In this document: positions 24,522-33,558 of the stretch, one piece after another | How the letters are laid out: each line of letters begins with the position of its first letter | Numbering within the stretch: the first letter of the stretch is position 1 | Source: Vagococcus allomyrinae | Lineage (GTDB): Bacteria > Bacillota > Bacilli > Lactobacillales > Vagococcaceae | Assembly (NCBI RefSeq): GCF_017829975.1 | Contig: NZ_JAEEGA010000002.1 | Span: 234,357 to 298,356, forward strand | Direction: 5' to 3' | DNA length: 64,000 bases | Translations under genes and position numbers: made by a program | The notes under the pieces: model-generated | What the model was told of the DNA's origin: nothing | The model's database searches: none | Seen by the model: the letters and a program-made list of their open reading frames with translations, nothing else

Positions 24522-25892
24522 CTAAACTGAGTTAATTCTCAAAATCTGGGTAAATTGGTGTTCATCACAGTGTGTCTCTTTTAATACATTCGAATACTTT
24601 TCTATCGTTCGTTGGTAGCTATACAAGCCGAGGCCTCGTCCTTCTCCTTTTGTTGAGTACCCTTCTTGCCAAATTTGCTGCAACACTGGCCGCTCCCGTA
24701 CTTTGTTTTTCACAATGATTGACACATTGTCCTCTTCTTGAGATATAACCACCGTCACCTCTTTCTGCAAGCTACTAGATATTGCTTCCATCGCATTGTC
24801 CAAGAGTATTCCCAAACAACGTAACAAATCAGTTGTCTCCATATTGATTGCGGTAACTGGTGTCACCACTTCCAGTTGACAATTGATGGTTAACTTCTCC
24901 ATTTCTACTAATTTCATCAACAGTAATCCTTTCAATTCTACTATTTGAATTTTACTCAAATAGGTCGACTGCTTCAGACTTTCCCCTATTTGGCTATCAA
25001 ACTGGTTCACAGTCTTCTCAAGGTAGTCTTTAATTCCCGAAATGTCTCCGTCCTGAACTTGTAGAATCAAGCCCGATAAAATATTTTTGTAATCATGGCG
25101 CATCACCCGCATATCTCGTTGCATCTTCTCCAGATTTTGAATGTAATAGTTTTGTTGCAACACAATATTTTCCTGAAGGCGACGTTGTTTCACTTGAAAT
25201 AGAATGTAACTAGAAATACTTATAAGTAGTCCTGAAACAAACACATCAATGACAAAGAGTACGGTAAAGAGGGTCACTTGCTCCTTTAGAGAGTAAAACT
25301 TAGCCTCACTCGTAAATAACATATTACTTGCTAGCAAGTACTGTGTGAGTGAGATTAACACTAAGTTAACTAGTACCACCATAGCAATCAGGCCTTCGAC
25401 TACTTGATTCGTGACAATCTTTTGCAATAATTTATATAAATTGTACCGCTTTAAAACCCCATAATACATAACTAGTTGTAAAACCAATGTCATGAAACTC
25501 GTAAAAAGATAAAATACAAGACCGCTGTCAGCGATAAACAACAAGAGATCTCCAAGATAGCTTAAGCCATAATACACAATCATATTAAGGCTTGATGCAA
25601 GCCATAGCTGGAACCGTTCTTGCTTATCTCCACGCCCCTTCCCAAAACTCCAGGCAATAATGGCAATTCCTAGCCCATTTATTAAGAATGAAGAGACAAA
25701 CATAACCCCTCCATTCAACGGAACAGCAACCATTAATAAATAAGTCCCCCACATTAAACTGGCTCCAATTAGCTTATTCCTTCGACTTGATTTCTTTCTG
25801 GTCATCACTTCTGTACTCATTATTAGCACATACTGAGACCCCCATATCGACGTAAACATGATAATCAACATGGCAATTCCCCATAACGTCAT
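24522..25892 (-). CDS. AgrC/ComD-type histidine kinase (HPK10 family)
   Basis: The 456 residues have six or seven N-terminal membrane segments (to about 230), a dimerisation region with RVMRHDYKNILSG, whose His is the likely phosphorylation site, and a GHKL ATPase domain with LLDNAMEAI (N-box) and GEGRGLGLYS (G-box). These are the features of peptide-pheromone receptors. Its expected LytTR partner is at 18834, not adjacent. No propeptide gene with an AgrD or double-glycine leader was seen between them. Confidence 0.85.
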   Translation of the reverse strand: MTLWGIAMLIIMFTSIWGSQYVLIMSTEVMTRKKSSRRNKLIGASLMWGTYLLMVAVPLNGGVMFVSSFLINGLGIAIIAWSFGKGRGDKQERFQLWLASSLNMIVYYGLSYLGDLLLFIADSGLVFYLFTSFMTLVLQLVMYYGVLKRYNLYKLLQKIVTNQVVEGLIAMVVLVNLVLISLTQYLLASNMLFTSEAKFYSLKEQVTLFTVLFVIDVFVSGLLISISSYILFQVKQRRLQENIVLQQNYYIQNLEKMQRDMRVMRHDYKNILSGLILQVQDGDISGIKDYLEKTVNQFDSQIGESLKQSTYLSKIQIVELKGLLLMKLVEMEKLTINCQLEVVTPVTAINMETTDLLRCLGILLDNAMEAISSSLQKEVTVVISQEEDNVSIIVKNKVRERPVLQQIWQEGYSTKGEGRGLGLYSYQRTIEKYSNVLKETHCDEHQFTQILRINSV

Positions 25893-26957
25893 AATTATCC
25901 CCCTTTTAAGATGTCATCCCCATCTTATACAGTTATTTCTAAATTTCGTTCAAACCCACCCATAAACTTTTTTATCCCTTGTCGTCTTTCAGATTATATT
26001 TTAAAAAAATAGATCACCTTCTTTTTTTACTATGGTAAAAATGAACAAAAGTACTAAAAGAATTCTCCAATTTAGTTGATGGCACCAGAAAATTCACAAT
26101 GCTGTAATACCACTTGTCTGTTAAACTGATGATAAGTGTTGTTCGAAAGCACCTAATTCTCAGAAATTGTTAATTGAAGTTCCTTTATTATACCAATCCC
26201 TTGATATCAATCAAGTTGTCTTTTCTATTGATGAAACAATAATTGAAAACTCTTAGTCAAAAAGCGATAATGAAATTTTTTTCTCACCACCTCATCTTGT
26301 GTCAAATGGGATTCACGTCGATATTTTCTTAATAAATTTCTTAATCAGTATTGCGTATCTGATATCTGAATATTCTAATTTATCGCTCCCTAGAAGACGG
26401 ACAAAATGGTCAATACTTACCTGACAAGTGATGATTTCCAGAATTTATCAGTCATTTAATCTTTAACCAAATGCGATAATGACAGTTTAACAGATCATAT
26501 CGGTACTAAGGAGCTTAACTAACACTCTGCTGAATCAAACCGTTGATCCATAAAGTCGTGACTCATCTCGCAGCAGCTCAGAGCTTCTTCGCAAACCGCA
26601 TGCAATAAGATGCTTAAGGTTGTTTGAAATCAAGCTGTTTACTGTAATAATCGTAGTTTATGATAACTATTTGAGCTTCTGTCAATAAGTCTTTTATCCT
26701 TATTGGTCATGGTCGTGGGTAAGTCATCCACAGCCAGTAGGTTTTTGTCTTTGAAAAGCATGAACTATACAGAGTCTAACTCTTCGCTACGCAAGTATAA
26801 TATACTATATTATTAAGCGACTCTAATTTTAGCTTTAATTTAACGCCAAAAAGCACCCTGTCCCGATTGACAAAGCTGCTTTATTTGGAAAAAAACCCGA
26901 ATAAATATTAATCACTCACATCATTTGGCGAATTGAAAACAAAGGCGACTTTCAGGC
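25893..26957. other. about 1 kb without a recognisable gene
   Basis: The region is AT-rich with many stops in all frames. A few short open stretches (for example minus strand near 26640-26760, beginning MLFKDKNLLAVDDLPT) are too short to identify. It may hold decayed genes or mobile-element remnants. I see no structured RNA that I can support. Confidence 0.3.
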
Positions 26958-27641
26958 CTATTCTGTAATCCAAGGAATTGGATTGCCTTGCGCCAATATT
27001 CCTGGTCCAAAAGGCGTTATTTCTCCTGTTTCCGGATTGGTTGGTTGATCTACATAAAATAAATAACCGTCCTTTCCGTATCTGCCCAGTTTGGTTTGGT
27101 CGTAGTGTTCACTATCCATAGAAATATTGACGGCTCTCAATCCAATCGCCACTTCTTTGCTGCCTTCGAAAAGCTCTTGTTCCCATAAATAGTCACATTC
27201 TATATTCAAAAAACATTCTTTGATTTGGGGTGCATTAACTTTTTCTGCTTTTTCAACCGTTAAACCAGAAGCGGTGATTTCATCTGTTTCAAACTGATTA
27301 TGACCAATTGTTTTTGCACATCGGTCATAAATATCGTTTGAGGGGAAATTCAGAACGCAGACCTTTGTTTCTTTCAGTGATTGATACATGTGTCCGTCTT
27401 TATTGACTTTCCCCAAGATACAGATAAAGTTGTCAATGCCACTTCCCATAAAGCTAGACCAAGAGTGCAAACAAGCATTTTCTTTCCCATTCGATTTCCA
27501 GCCTGTAACGACGAACACCACTGATGGCATACCTGTCACAAAATCATACCATGATAAATTACCACAATACGCCATGTATTGCTCAATCTCATATCCGGCA
27601 AGTTTCTCTGGTCTATCAAAAACAGCAATTTTCTTTTTCAT
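26958..27641 (-). CDS. flavin reductase-like FMN-binding split-barrel protein
   Basis: With the ATG at 27641 the protein has 227 residues and starts MKKKIAVFDRPEKLAGYEIE. It matches the flavin-reductase-like family (split barrel, FMN) in the region MPSVVFVVTGWKSNGKENAC and the CVLNFPSNDIYDRC stretch. It probably reduces or binds FMN; the substrate is unknown. A further ATG lies 11 codons upstream, but AAAAGGAGG stands correctly before 27641. The WYL regulator gene ends 60 bases upstream on the same strand. Confidence 0.75.
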   Translation of the reverse strand: MKKKIAVFDRPEKLAGYEIEQYMAYCGNLSWYDFVTGMPSVVFVVTGWKSNGKENACLHSWSSFMGSGIDNFICILGKVNKDGHMYQSLKETKVCVLNFPSNDIYDRCAKTIGHNQFETDEITASGLTVEKAEKVNAPQIKECFLNIECDYLWEQELFEGSKEVAIGLRAVNISMDSEHYDQTKLGRYGKDGYLFYVDQPTNPETGEITPFGPGILAQGNPIPWITE

Positions 27642-27700
27642 AATGAATTCCTCCTTTTTTATCCATAGTAACAAACATAATACGACACCAGTATGTCGTA

Positions 27701-28612
27701 TTACTTATATTGCGCCAATATACTTTTGGCATTTAGGCAAATTTCATCGATTAACTCAGGAGGTTCTAAAACCTTTACAGTATTTCCATAACTTAGTACC
27801 CATTGAAGTAAGTAACCACCATTAGTGAAGACGTTTTCAAATGATAACTTACCAGACTGTTTATCAAAGGTTATACATTCTGGGCCATATTCATCAATCA
27901 ATCGATATTTGACACTCGTGTCAAAAAGAGCTACTAACTTGATATCATCATGCCACATATCTTGGTCAAAATTAAGTTCATTTTCTGGAATAGCTCTTGC
28001 TTCATAGCTTATTTTTAGCTTTTGCAATTTGCTTAGACGATTTAATTTGAAAAGTCTATAAGCTTGTTTATGATGGCAGTATCCGTAAACATACCAGCCA
28101 AACCACCTAAATATAATGAAATAGGGTTCTATTGTACGTTCACTTTCGCCTTTTTCAGAATAGTATTGGAACAAAATCAGTTCTCGATTATTAATAGCCA
28201 GTTTTATCAAGTCTATTTTTTCAGTTAGACTCTCTTGATAAAATGACGCTAAATCAATAATAATGCTGTTTTGATCGGAGAAGACCGTATTTTTTTCATG
28301 AGCGAATTTCTCCCTCAGGCTTTGGGTATAAGACTGCTTTGAAACACTATCTAGGCCCTTAAGTCCCGTAAAAATTGCACTCATTTCTTTTTGTGTCAGG
28401 ATTGTTTTGTCGATTTTATACCCTTCTACAATAGAAAGGCCACCTTCATAACCGCGCATGGATACAATCGGAATGCCAGCATTGCATAGGCTATCAATGT
28501 CGCGTTGAATAGTCCGACACGAAACTTCAAATCGGTCTGCTAGTTGTGAAAGTGTTACTTTTTCCTTTTGTAAAAGGATTGTTATGATACCGATTAGCCG
28601 GTCTATTTTCAT
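27701..28612 (-). CDS. YafY-type HTH_11/WYL-domain transcriptional regulator
   Basis: The 303 residues begin with a winged helix (LIGIITILLQKEKVTLSQLA, then FEVSCRTIQRDIDSLC), then a WYL domain (about 140-220, with the FGWYVYGYCHHK stretch) and the C-terminal WCX extension. WYL regulators sense small ligands or nucleic acids. It probably controls the flavin-reductase gene directly downstream. Confidence 0.85.
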   Translation of the reverse strand: MKIDRLIGIITILLQKEKVTLSQLADRFEVSCRTIQRDIDSLCNAGIPIVSMRGYEGGLSIVEGYKIDKTILTQKEMSAIFTGLKGLDSVSKQSYTQSLREKFAHEKNTVFSDQNSIIIDLASFYQESLTEKIDLIKLAINNRELILFQYYSEKGESERTIEPYFIIFRWFGWYVYGYCHHKQAYRLFKLNRLSKLQKLKISYEARAIPENELNFDQDMWHDDIKLVALFDTSVKYRLIDEYGPECITFDKQSGKLSFENVFTNGGYLLQWVLSYGNTVKVLEPPELIDEICLNAKSILAQYK

Positions 28613-28763
28613 ATGCTCACCTCTATATCATTATAACATAGGGATAGGACATGGATTTATCTCGTTCTTTTCGATATTTTTGGCTTTTTTGCAAAACAGC
28701 AAGTAGGGTATTGCTTGAAGCATTGTACCATCAAGTTCTTTATATATTCTACTTTAAAACTAG

Positions 28764-28808
28764 AATAGGGCCATGATCAGTTAGTTACGGATCATGGCCC
28801 TATTAGTT
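28764..28808. terminator. strong bidirectional terminator hairpin
   Basis: The perfect 15-base arms (aatagggccatgatc and gatcatggccctatt) have an 11-base loop, with A-rich bases before and T-rich bases after. It lies in the gap between the secreted peptidoglycan-binding gene and the WYL gene. Confidence 0.8.
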
Positions 28809-28915
28809 TTATCATTCTAGCCGAAACGTGGAAACTAAAATGTTTTTCGGCAGTCTCCAAACGTTAGGAGTACGTACTTTTGCTTATTTTTAGTTAAATA
28901 TCTATTTAACACTTA

Positions 28916-29458
28916 TCAACGTATGTAAGGACTCAATCTAGAAAATGTGGTGGTATCAAGGTAACCAGTTTGTGGCAACCCTTTAGCTCTTTGAAAACAT
29001 ATTAAAGCACGCGTTGTCTCATAACCAGCTATCCCATCTCGAACAAGATACTTACTATAAGCAATGTTGGGTTGAAAATTTCTAAAATAATTTAGAGCAC
29101 CTTGAATGGCATAGACACCATAATTATTCGCTCCCATAACATTATAAAGTTTTAGTTTACCCCAAGTGGTTTTTCCGCATAAACCGTCTGGGTTCAATCC
29201 GTTTCTCATTTGAAAGTTTGTAATAGCGGCTCTAGTGTCTCGCCCGTTGATGCCATCTAACCCGATTTGTTTGTGGGTACGATTCAAGTGGTAAATATTA
29301 ACTGCTCTTTGAATGTCGACTACGTTAACACCTGCATAATAAGCTGCTTCGGCAGTTTCTGCCCCCATCAGTTTTTGTCCAATTGGCGTGATACCTGTGA
29401 CAGTACCAAATACCATAATAGTAGCGAAGCCCATCAATATCTTTTTTAAATAATTCAT
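28916..29458 (-). CDS. secreted protein with two peptidoglycan-binding repeats
   Basis: The 180 residues have a signal peptide (about 1-38, with cleavage near ETAEAAY) and two PG_binding_1-like repeats (about 45-100 and 115-178, with GRDTRAAITNFQMRNGL and GYETTRALICFQRAKGL). No catalytic domain is present, so it may be a wall-targeted lytic remnant or a competitor for wall sites. AAAGGAGAG precedes the ATG. A broken partial copy of its start lies just upstream. Confidence 0.75.
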   Translation of the reverse strand: MNYLKKILMGFATIMVFGTVTGITPIGQKLMGAETAEAAYYAGVNVVDIQRAVNIYHLNRTHKQIGLDGINGRDTRAAITNFQMRNGLNPDGLCGKTTWGKLKLYNVMGANNYGVYAIQGALNYFRNFQPNIAYSKYLVRDGIAGYETTRALICFQRAKGLPQTGYLDTTTFSRLSPYIR

Positions 29459-29532
29459 GAAAATCTCTCCTTTAAAGTTTGTATTTAACGACGTTTTAAG
29501 TTACCTAATAAAAATAGTCTTACCAGTTGTTT

Positions 29533-29657
29533 CTATGAGCCTACGTTGCAAACTTGTTCAGCTCCCATCCACTCTTGCCCAACAGAAGCAATTCCTGTAG
29601 TGGCGGCAACTGTCACCATAGTAGCCACCCAAACACCCCTTTTTTAAACGAATTCAT
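29533..29657 (-). pseudogene. frameshifted short relative of the peptidoglycan-binding gene's signal region
   Basis: An AAGGAGGGG site leads to an ATG at 29657 and MNSFKKGV. A frameshift near the A6-G4 run then moves the reading to a frame with ATMVTVAATTGIASVGQEW, MGAEQVCNVGS and a stop. Joined, this aligns along its whole length with the first 40 residues of the 180-residue protein downstream (MN..KK..., AT, TGI, GQ, MGAE). The mature domains are absent. Confidence 0.55.
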
Positions 29658-30061
29658 GTAACCCCTCCTTCATCTTTTGATAAATTAACTTTACCAACAT
29701 ATATCAAAAAAGAGAATAGGATGATACGTTAAATACTTTTAAAGATACACAAAATGCAATAATGTAGATAAAACCTTTCGAAATGTCTGTTGGCGCAAAT
29801 ACCTATGGAAATTCCTGCATTATTCTGTTCCATGGCTATCGTTTGAAAGGAATTTTTCGCGGTATATCTTTTTATGCTGGAATCTCCGCCAACCTTGGAA
29901 GACCAAGATAGACTGAAAAGCCAAACAGCTTGCCAGTTTTCAACTTTTTCTCAAGGCTCTCTAAAATGAAGGGTTATGGTGAGTGTTTGATATTTTGTAA
30001 CATTAGATTTCCTTTTTCTTTATTGGTATACTATTTGATAATAGAGAGAGGATGAAACTTT
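29658..30061. other. intergenic region, no gene seen
   Basis: AT-rich DNA between divergent genes. No credible open frame is seen. A TATACT-like box near 30027 and a GAGAGAGG site near 30047 serve the next gene on the plus strand. Confidence 0.3.
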
Positions 30062-30544
30062 ATGAATACTGTCATGTTAATGTGTGGGGTTAGTGGTGCC
30101 GGTAAGACGACTTTTTCGAAAGAAAAAGAAAAGGAAGGATACATCAGATTAGCCATCGATGAACTCATCTGGGAAGATTATGGTGTCTATGGTATCGACT
30201 ACAAGCCTGAAGAGTATGAAAAAGTATCGGCCTTATCCTCAGCAAAGATGAGAGAACTGACGGTTAAGTATGTGCAGGAGGGAAAGAATGTTATCGTTGA
30301 TTCTAGTTTTTGGGCAAAAAGCCATCGAGACAGTTATCGTGAACTACTAGCAGACTATGACGTAGATATTCTAGTAATTTACCTGAAGGCCGATTACGCC
30401 ACACTTGAAAAACGGTTGGAGATTCGCAATCAAACTCAGACAGCTAATTCAGCTTTTCCAATTACTGAAGATATCCTTAAACGCTTTTACTCAGGATTTG
30501 AAGAACCCATAAATGAGAATGAACTTGTTATCATTCAAAATTAA
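30062..30544 (+). CDS. small P-loop kinase-like protein (AAA_33 family)
   Basis: The 160 residues have a Walker A motif (CGVSGAGKTTF, about 8-18), a possible substrate region with Asp (AIDELIWED), and a strand ending in NVIVDSSFW. It fits the AAA_33/zeta-toxin-like kinase group, which includes small-molecule and nucleic-acid kinases. The substrate is unknown. The gene stands alone. Confidence 0.7.
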   Translation: MNTVMLMCGVSGAGKTTFSKEKEKEGYIRLAIDELIWEDYGVYGIDYKPEEYEKVSALSSAKMRELTVKYVQEGKNVIVDSSFWAKSHRDSYRELLADYDVDILVIYLKADYATLEKRLEIRNQTQTANSAFPITEDILKRFYSGFEEPINENELVIIQN

Positions 30545-30648
30545 CAAATAAAGGGGTCGCTCATTTAGAATGCGCCCTAACTATTCAACACGTAAATGCT
30601 GATATCAGAGCGTATCCTAATTTAACTGTTAACGAGAGGAGAAATAAC

Positions 30649-30855
30649 ATGATAGAGATCAATATTTTATTAAATCAGACAGACAAAGATGATCAGCCCA
30701 TGATCACATCCTTAGCTCAAAGAATCAAGTTGCCGCTAATTCCCAGAATTGATGAATTAATTGTCTTCAAAAATAATGTCTATTTAGTTGTGGGCATCAT
30801 GAATGTGATTGAAGGTGAAGATGTTATTGTAAACTTAACTGTCATAAAAAAATAA
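30649..30855 (+). CDS. 68-residue protein of unknown function
   Basis: The protein is short and beta-rich (start MIEINILLNQTDKDDQPM, with VFKNNVYLVVGIMNVIEGED). GAGAGGAG precedes the ATG at a good distance. It has no signal or membrane segment. It may be translated from the same transcript as the kinase-like gene 105 bases upstream. Confidence 0.5.
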   Translation: MIEINILLNQTDKDDQPMITSLAQRIKLPLIPRIDELIVFKNNVYLVVGIMNVIEGEDVIVNLTVIKK

Positions 30856-30924
30856 TGAAGTTATTTGCCTCCTGAAACCCTTGATGCACCGGCTAATGTA
30901 CCAGTTCTTCCTTATTTAACACCA

Positions 30925-32439
30925 TCAATTACCAGCTTTTTTTTCTGTTCTTAATGAATACAAATCGTACTCTCCAGATGGTTGATTTAAGTACGTTAAG
31001 GGTTTGTTCTTTAAATAATGATCAAAAAAATCTAATGTATAGTGATTAACTAATTGATGGGTTTGGCGAACATCACTATTGAGGACAACGCCAAATAACT
31101 GAGGTGATAGTAAATAGAAGTCAGAAAAGCTCAGATGATTGCTATTTTTTAACACCAACCAATAGTTACCATTTTTAGGAACAGATTGATTTCGCGCCTG
31201 AAATTCGTTTAAAAAAGCGGCTTGCTCTGAACGGCTTGCCCCTGCCGCTTTTAGTTCTTGATCTGTATATTCCTCAAGTGGTTTGATACTTTGATCCGCA
31301 CTTATCTGCAGAAATGGTTTAGTTAAGCCTGTACTAGGAATTCGCTCTTCTCCGTATAGCGCCCCATCCATATTAATCCCCGCTTTAACTCGATCGTCAA
31401 CAAGTAAGGCTTGAAGCGTTGTGGCGCCGCCAAAAGAATGGCCAAACATGCCGATGTTTGCCAGGTCTAAGTGGTTAGAAAAACGGGGATCTTGTTGATT
31501 TAGCTCCTCAATTTTATCTAAGACAAATCGGCTATCTGCCAACCAAATTTCGTTTAACGCATCCATCTTTTCAAACATCTTTGTGACATCCGTTGCTTGG
31601 TAACGCTGGTCAAAATAATGCACGCTGCCGTCCAGAAAAATCGAGGCCACGCTTTGATAGGTATGATTAATAGCAACAACGACATACCCTTGGCTTGCCA
31701 ACTCTTCTAACTGAAAGGTGTTTTGATTCTCATATCCCATAAAACCATGGGAAAAGACTAAGACAGGGTACTGTTGCTTATCATCAGACAATGACACGGA
31801 TGCTAAACTTCTCGTTTTCACTCGTTTTAAATCATTTGTCAAAAATGATGGCACTCCCATCACTTCTTTCAAGCTTTTCGAAAATGGTTCGCTTTTTTCA
31901 AAATAAGGCGCAGTCTCTCCTTCGGTTTCATCTGTTGGGTACCAGACCTTAACCATAATGGTCCTTGGTTCCTTCGTTTCAGGGAGAGCGTCTTCTAGGC
32001 GATTAGGATCTGTCCACTGATAACTGAGTGTCCCTACATGATAAGTGCCTGTTAAGTCAGCAAATGTTATGGGTTGAAATAACCAGGGAACTGCTAAAGC
32101 TAGGCAACCACTCACTAGAATCAAGCCACTTAAAATCAGTTTGAGCCAACGTTTTGATATTTTTTTTCGTGGCCGTGTTATCAGTCTAAAAATAGCTACC
32201 TCCGAAACGACGACTGCCATCAAGTAGGTGATCAGCATTTGCCAACGTAGCCCTTCAAAGATACTATGTAAACTCGTAATAATAACGACACCAGATAAAA
32301 CTAGGATCAATTGTCTAGGTGATTCTAGCTTTTTGAATGTGAATAAAAGCAAGACTAGCCAGACAAATAAAAATAAGAGTACTTCGAATAATTGCATAAA
32401 AAAAATCAAACTCCATTCCATTGTTGTTTTAGTTAACAT
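30925..32439 (-). CDS. membrane-anchored alpha/beta hydrolase (lipase/acetylhydrolase type)
   Basis: The 504 residues have four N-terminal membrane segments (about 10-32, 40-56, 66-85, 100-122), then a serine hydrolase domain resembling platelet-activating-factor acetylhydrolases. VFSHGFMGYE forms the oxyanion region, GMFGHSFGGATT holds the nucleophile Ser, and DQSIKPLEEY and SNHLSFSD probably hold the Asp and His. The catalytic part is probably outside the membrane. Its substrate is not known. Confidence 0.75.
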   Translation of the reverse strand: MLTKTTMEWSLIFFMQLFEVLLFLFVWLVLLLFTFKKLESPRQLILVLSGVVIITSLHSIFEGLRWQMLITYLMAVVVSEVAIFRLITRPRKKISKRWLKLILSGLILVSGCLALAVPWLFQPITFADLTGTYHVGTLSYQWTDPNRLEDALPETKEPRTIMVKVWYPTDETEGETAPYFEKSEPFSKSLKEVMGVPSFLTNDLKRVKTRSLASVSLSDDKQQYPVLVFSHGFMGYENQNTFQLEELASQGYVVVAINHTYQSVASIFLDGSVHYFDQRYQATDVTKMFEKMDALNEIWLADSRFVLDKIEELNQQDPRFSNHLDLANIGMFGHSFGGATTLQALLVDDRVKAGINMDGALYGEERIPSTGLTKPFLQISADQSIKPLEEYTDQELKAAGASRSEQAAFLNEFQARNQSVPKNGNYWLVLKNSNHLSFSDFYLLSPQLFGVVLNSDVRQTHQLVNHYTLDFFDHYLKNKPLTYLNQPSGEYDLYSLRTEKKAGN

Positions 32440-33558
32440 AATAAATCATTGCGACTCAAAAATCGACTCGTATGTCTATTAATATATTGTATATTTAATC
32501 AGAACAAAAATCAATAAAACGACCTATTAACATCAACTTTTATGCGTTTTAGATCTAATAAAAAATTAATGTTTAACAAAAAATATGCTCCCTTCTAAAA
32601 GAAGGATTGTAAGTAAAGAAACAACCTTTTGATTGCCTAACGATAAGCAAAAGGTTTTTACAACTCGTATATCCACCATGTGAACAACTTTCTTTTTTTT
32701 AGACCTAGATGAGTTCACTCCACGCAAACCTCTGAAAAGAACTAGTTGAATGACTGTCGACCGCTTCTATGCTCGTTTATCATTCTAATTTATTTTATTA
32801 TAGCTTGCTGCATTCCCTTTTCTTACTTTTTACTGCTATTTTTATCGCTAAAACTAGCATCGTCGTACACGTATAGCATAAGTTTGTTAGCAATATTAAT
32901 GTAAAATATTGAGTAAATATATGAGATGACGATCAGACTACTCGCTTAACAGAACGCTAAAAAATAACGATACACCTCAAACTATCATTTTTTTGTTATA
33001 AACATAAATAGAATAACAAAAAATAACATTTTTTTTACTATTCAATAAAAAATCAGTCAAAACACCTCTTTTCACAAACCTTCTATTTTCGATTTCAACC
33101 TACTATCAGTTAATCCTCCCATTAAAAGAATTTTTACAAACACTTTTAAACGGTCACTTGAGTCTTTTCTCACTATCTACGGCCAACATGATTTTAAAAC
33201 GAACTTTAAATAAAAAGTTTTATCACACTATCCAACTAACACAGATTCAATTTCTGTGTCAATCTTTTAATAACACAGATAATGTTAATTGCGAATATTC
33301 GATAACAGTTATATTTATAAAGGTTAAAACAGAGTTAAAATAACAATATAACAACTAATTATTTTCAATCAATATAAACAAATTACTAATTTCATCAATT
33401 GGTTTTATTTGTATTTTATTACTGCTTGATTTTATAATAAACATGTAATTTTGATCCACGTACAAATTAAGTTTATGTAATTAACTCTTTTACATAAATC
33501 TTTGAAAGAAGGTGTTGATAAAGTTTGTTAAAGGCAACTTAGAAAGGACGAATGACAG
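32440..33558. other. 1.1 kb AT-rich intergenic region before WxL cluster A
   Basis: A hairpin (aaccttttg at 32623-32631, caaaaggtt at 32648-32656) followed by T bases lies near the left end and may end a plus-strand transcript. A 60-codon open frame at 33158 has no ribosome site and biased composition, and was not accepted. The promoter candidate is listed separately. Nothing else is supported. Confidence 0.4.
33409..33438 (+). promoter_or_regulatory. promoter candidate for WxL cluster A
   Basis: TTGTAT at 33409-33414 and TATAAT at 33433-33438 are 18 bases apart. The ATG of the first WxL gene is about 120 bases further on, leaving a long 5' leader. Confidence 0.4.

Noticed and set aside
25893-26957. 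Possible transposase remnant
   Set aside because: Short open pieces were translated on the minus strand but none resembled a transposase family that I know.
33158-33343. 61-residue plus-strand frame in the AT-rich gap
   Set aside because: No ribosome site and no recognisable domain; composition follows the base bias of the region.
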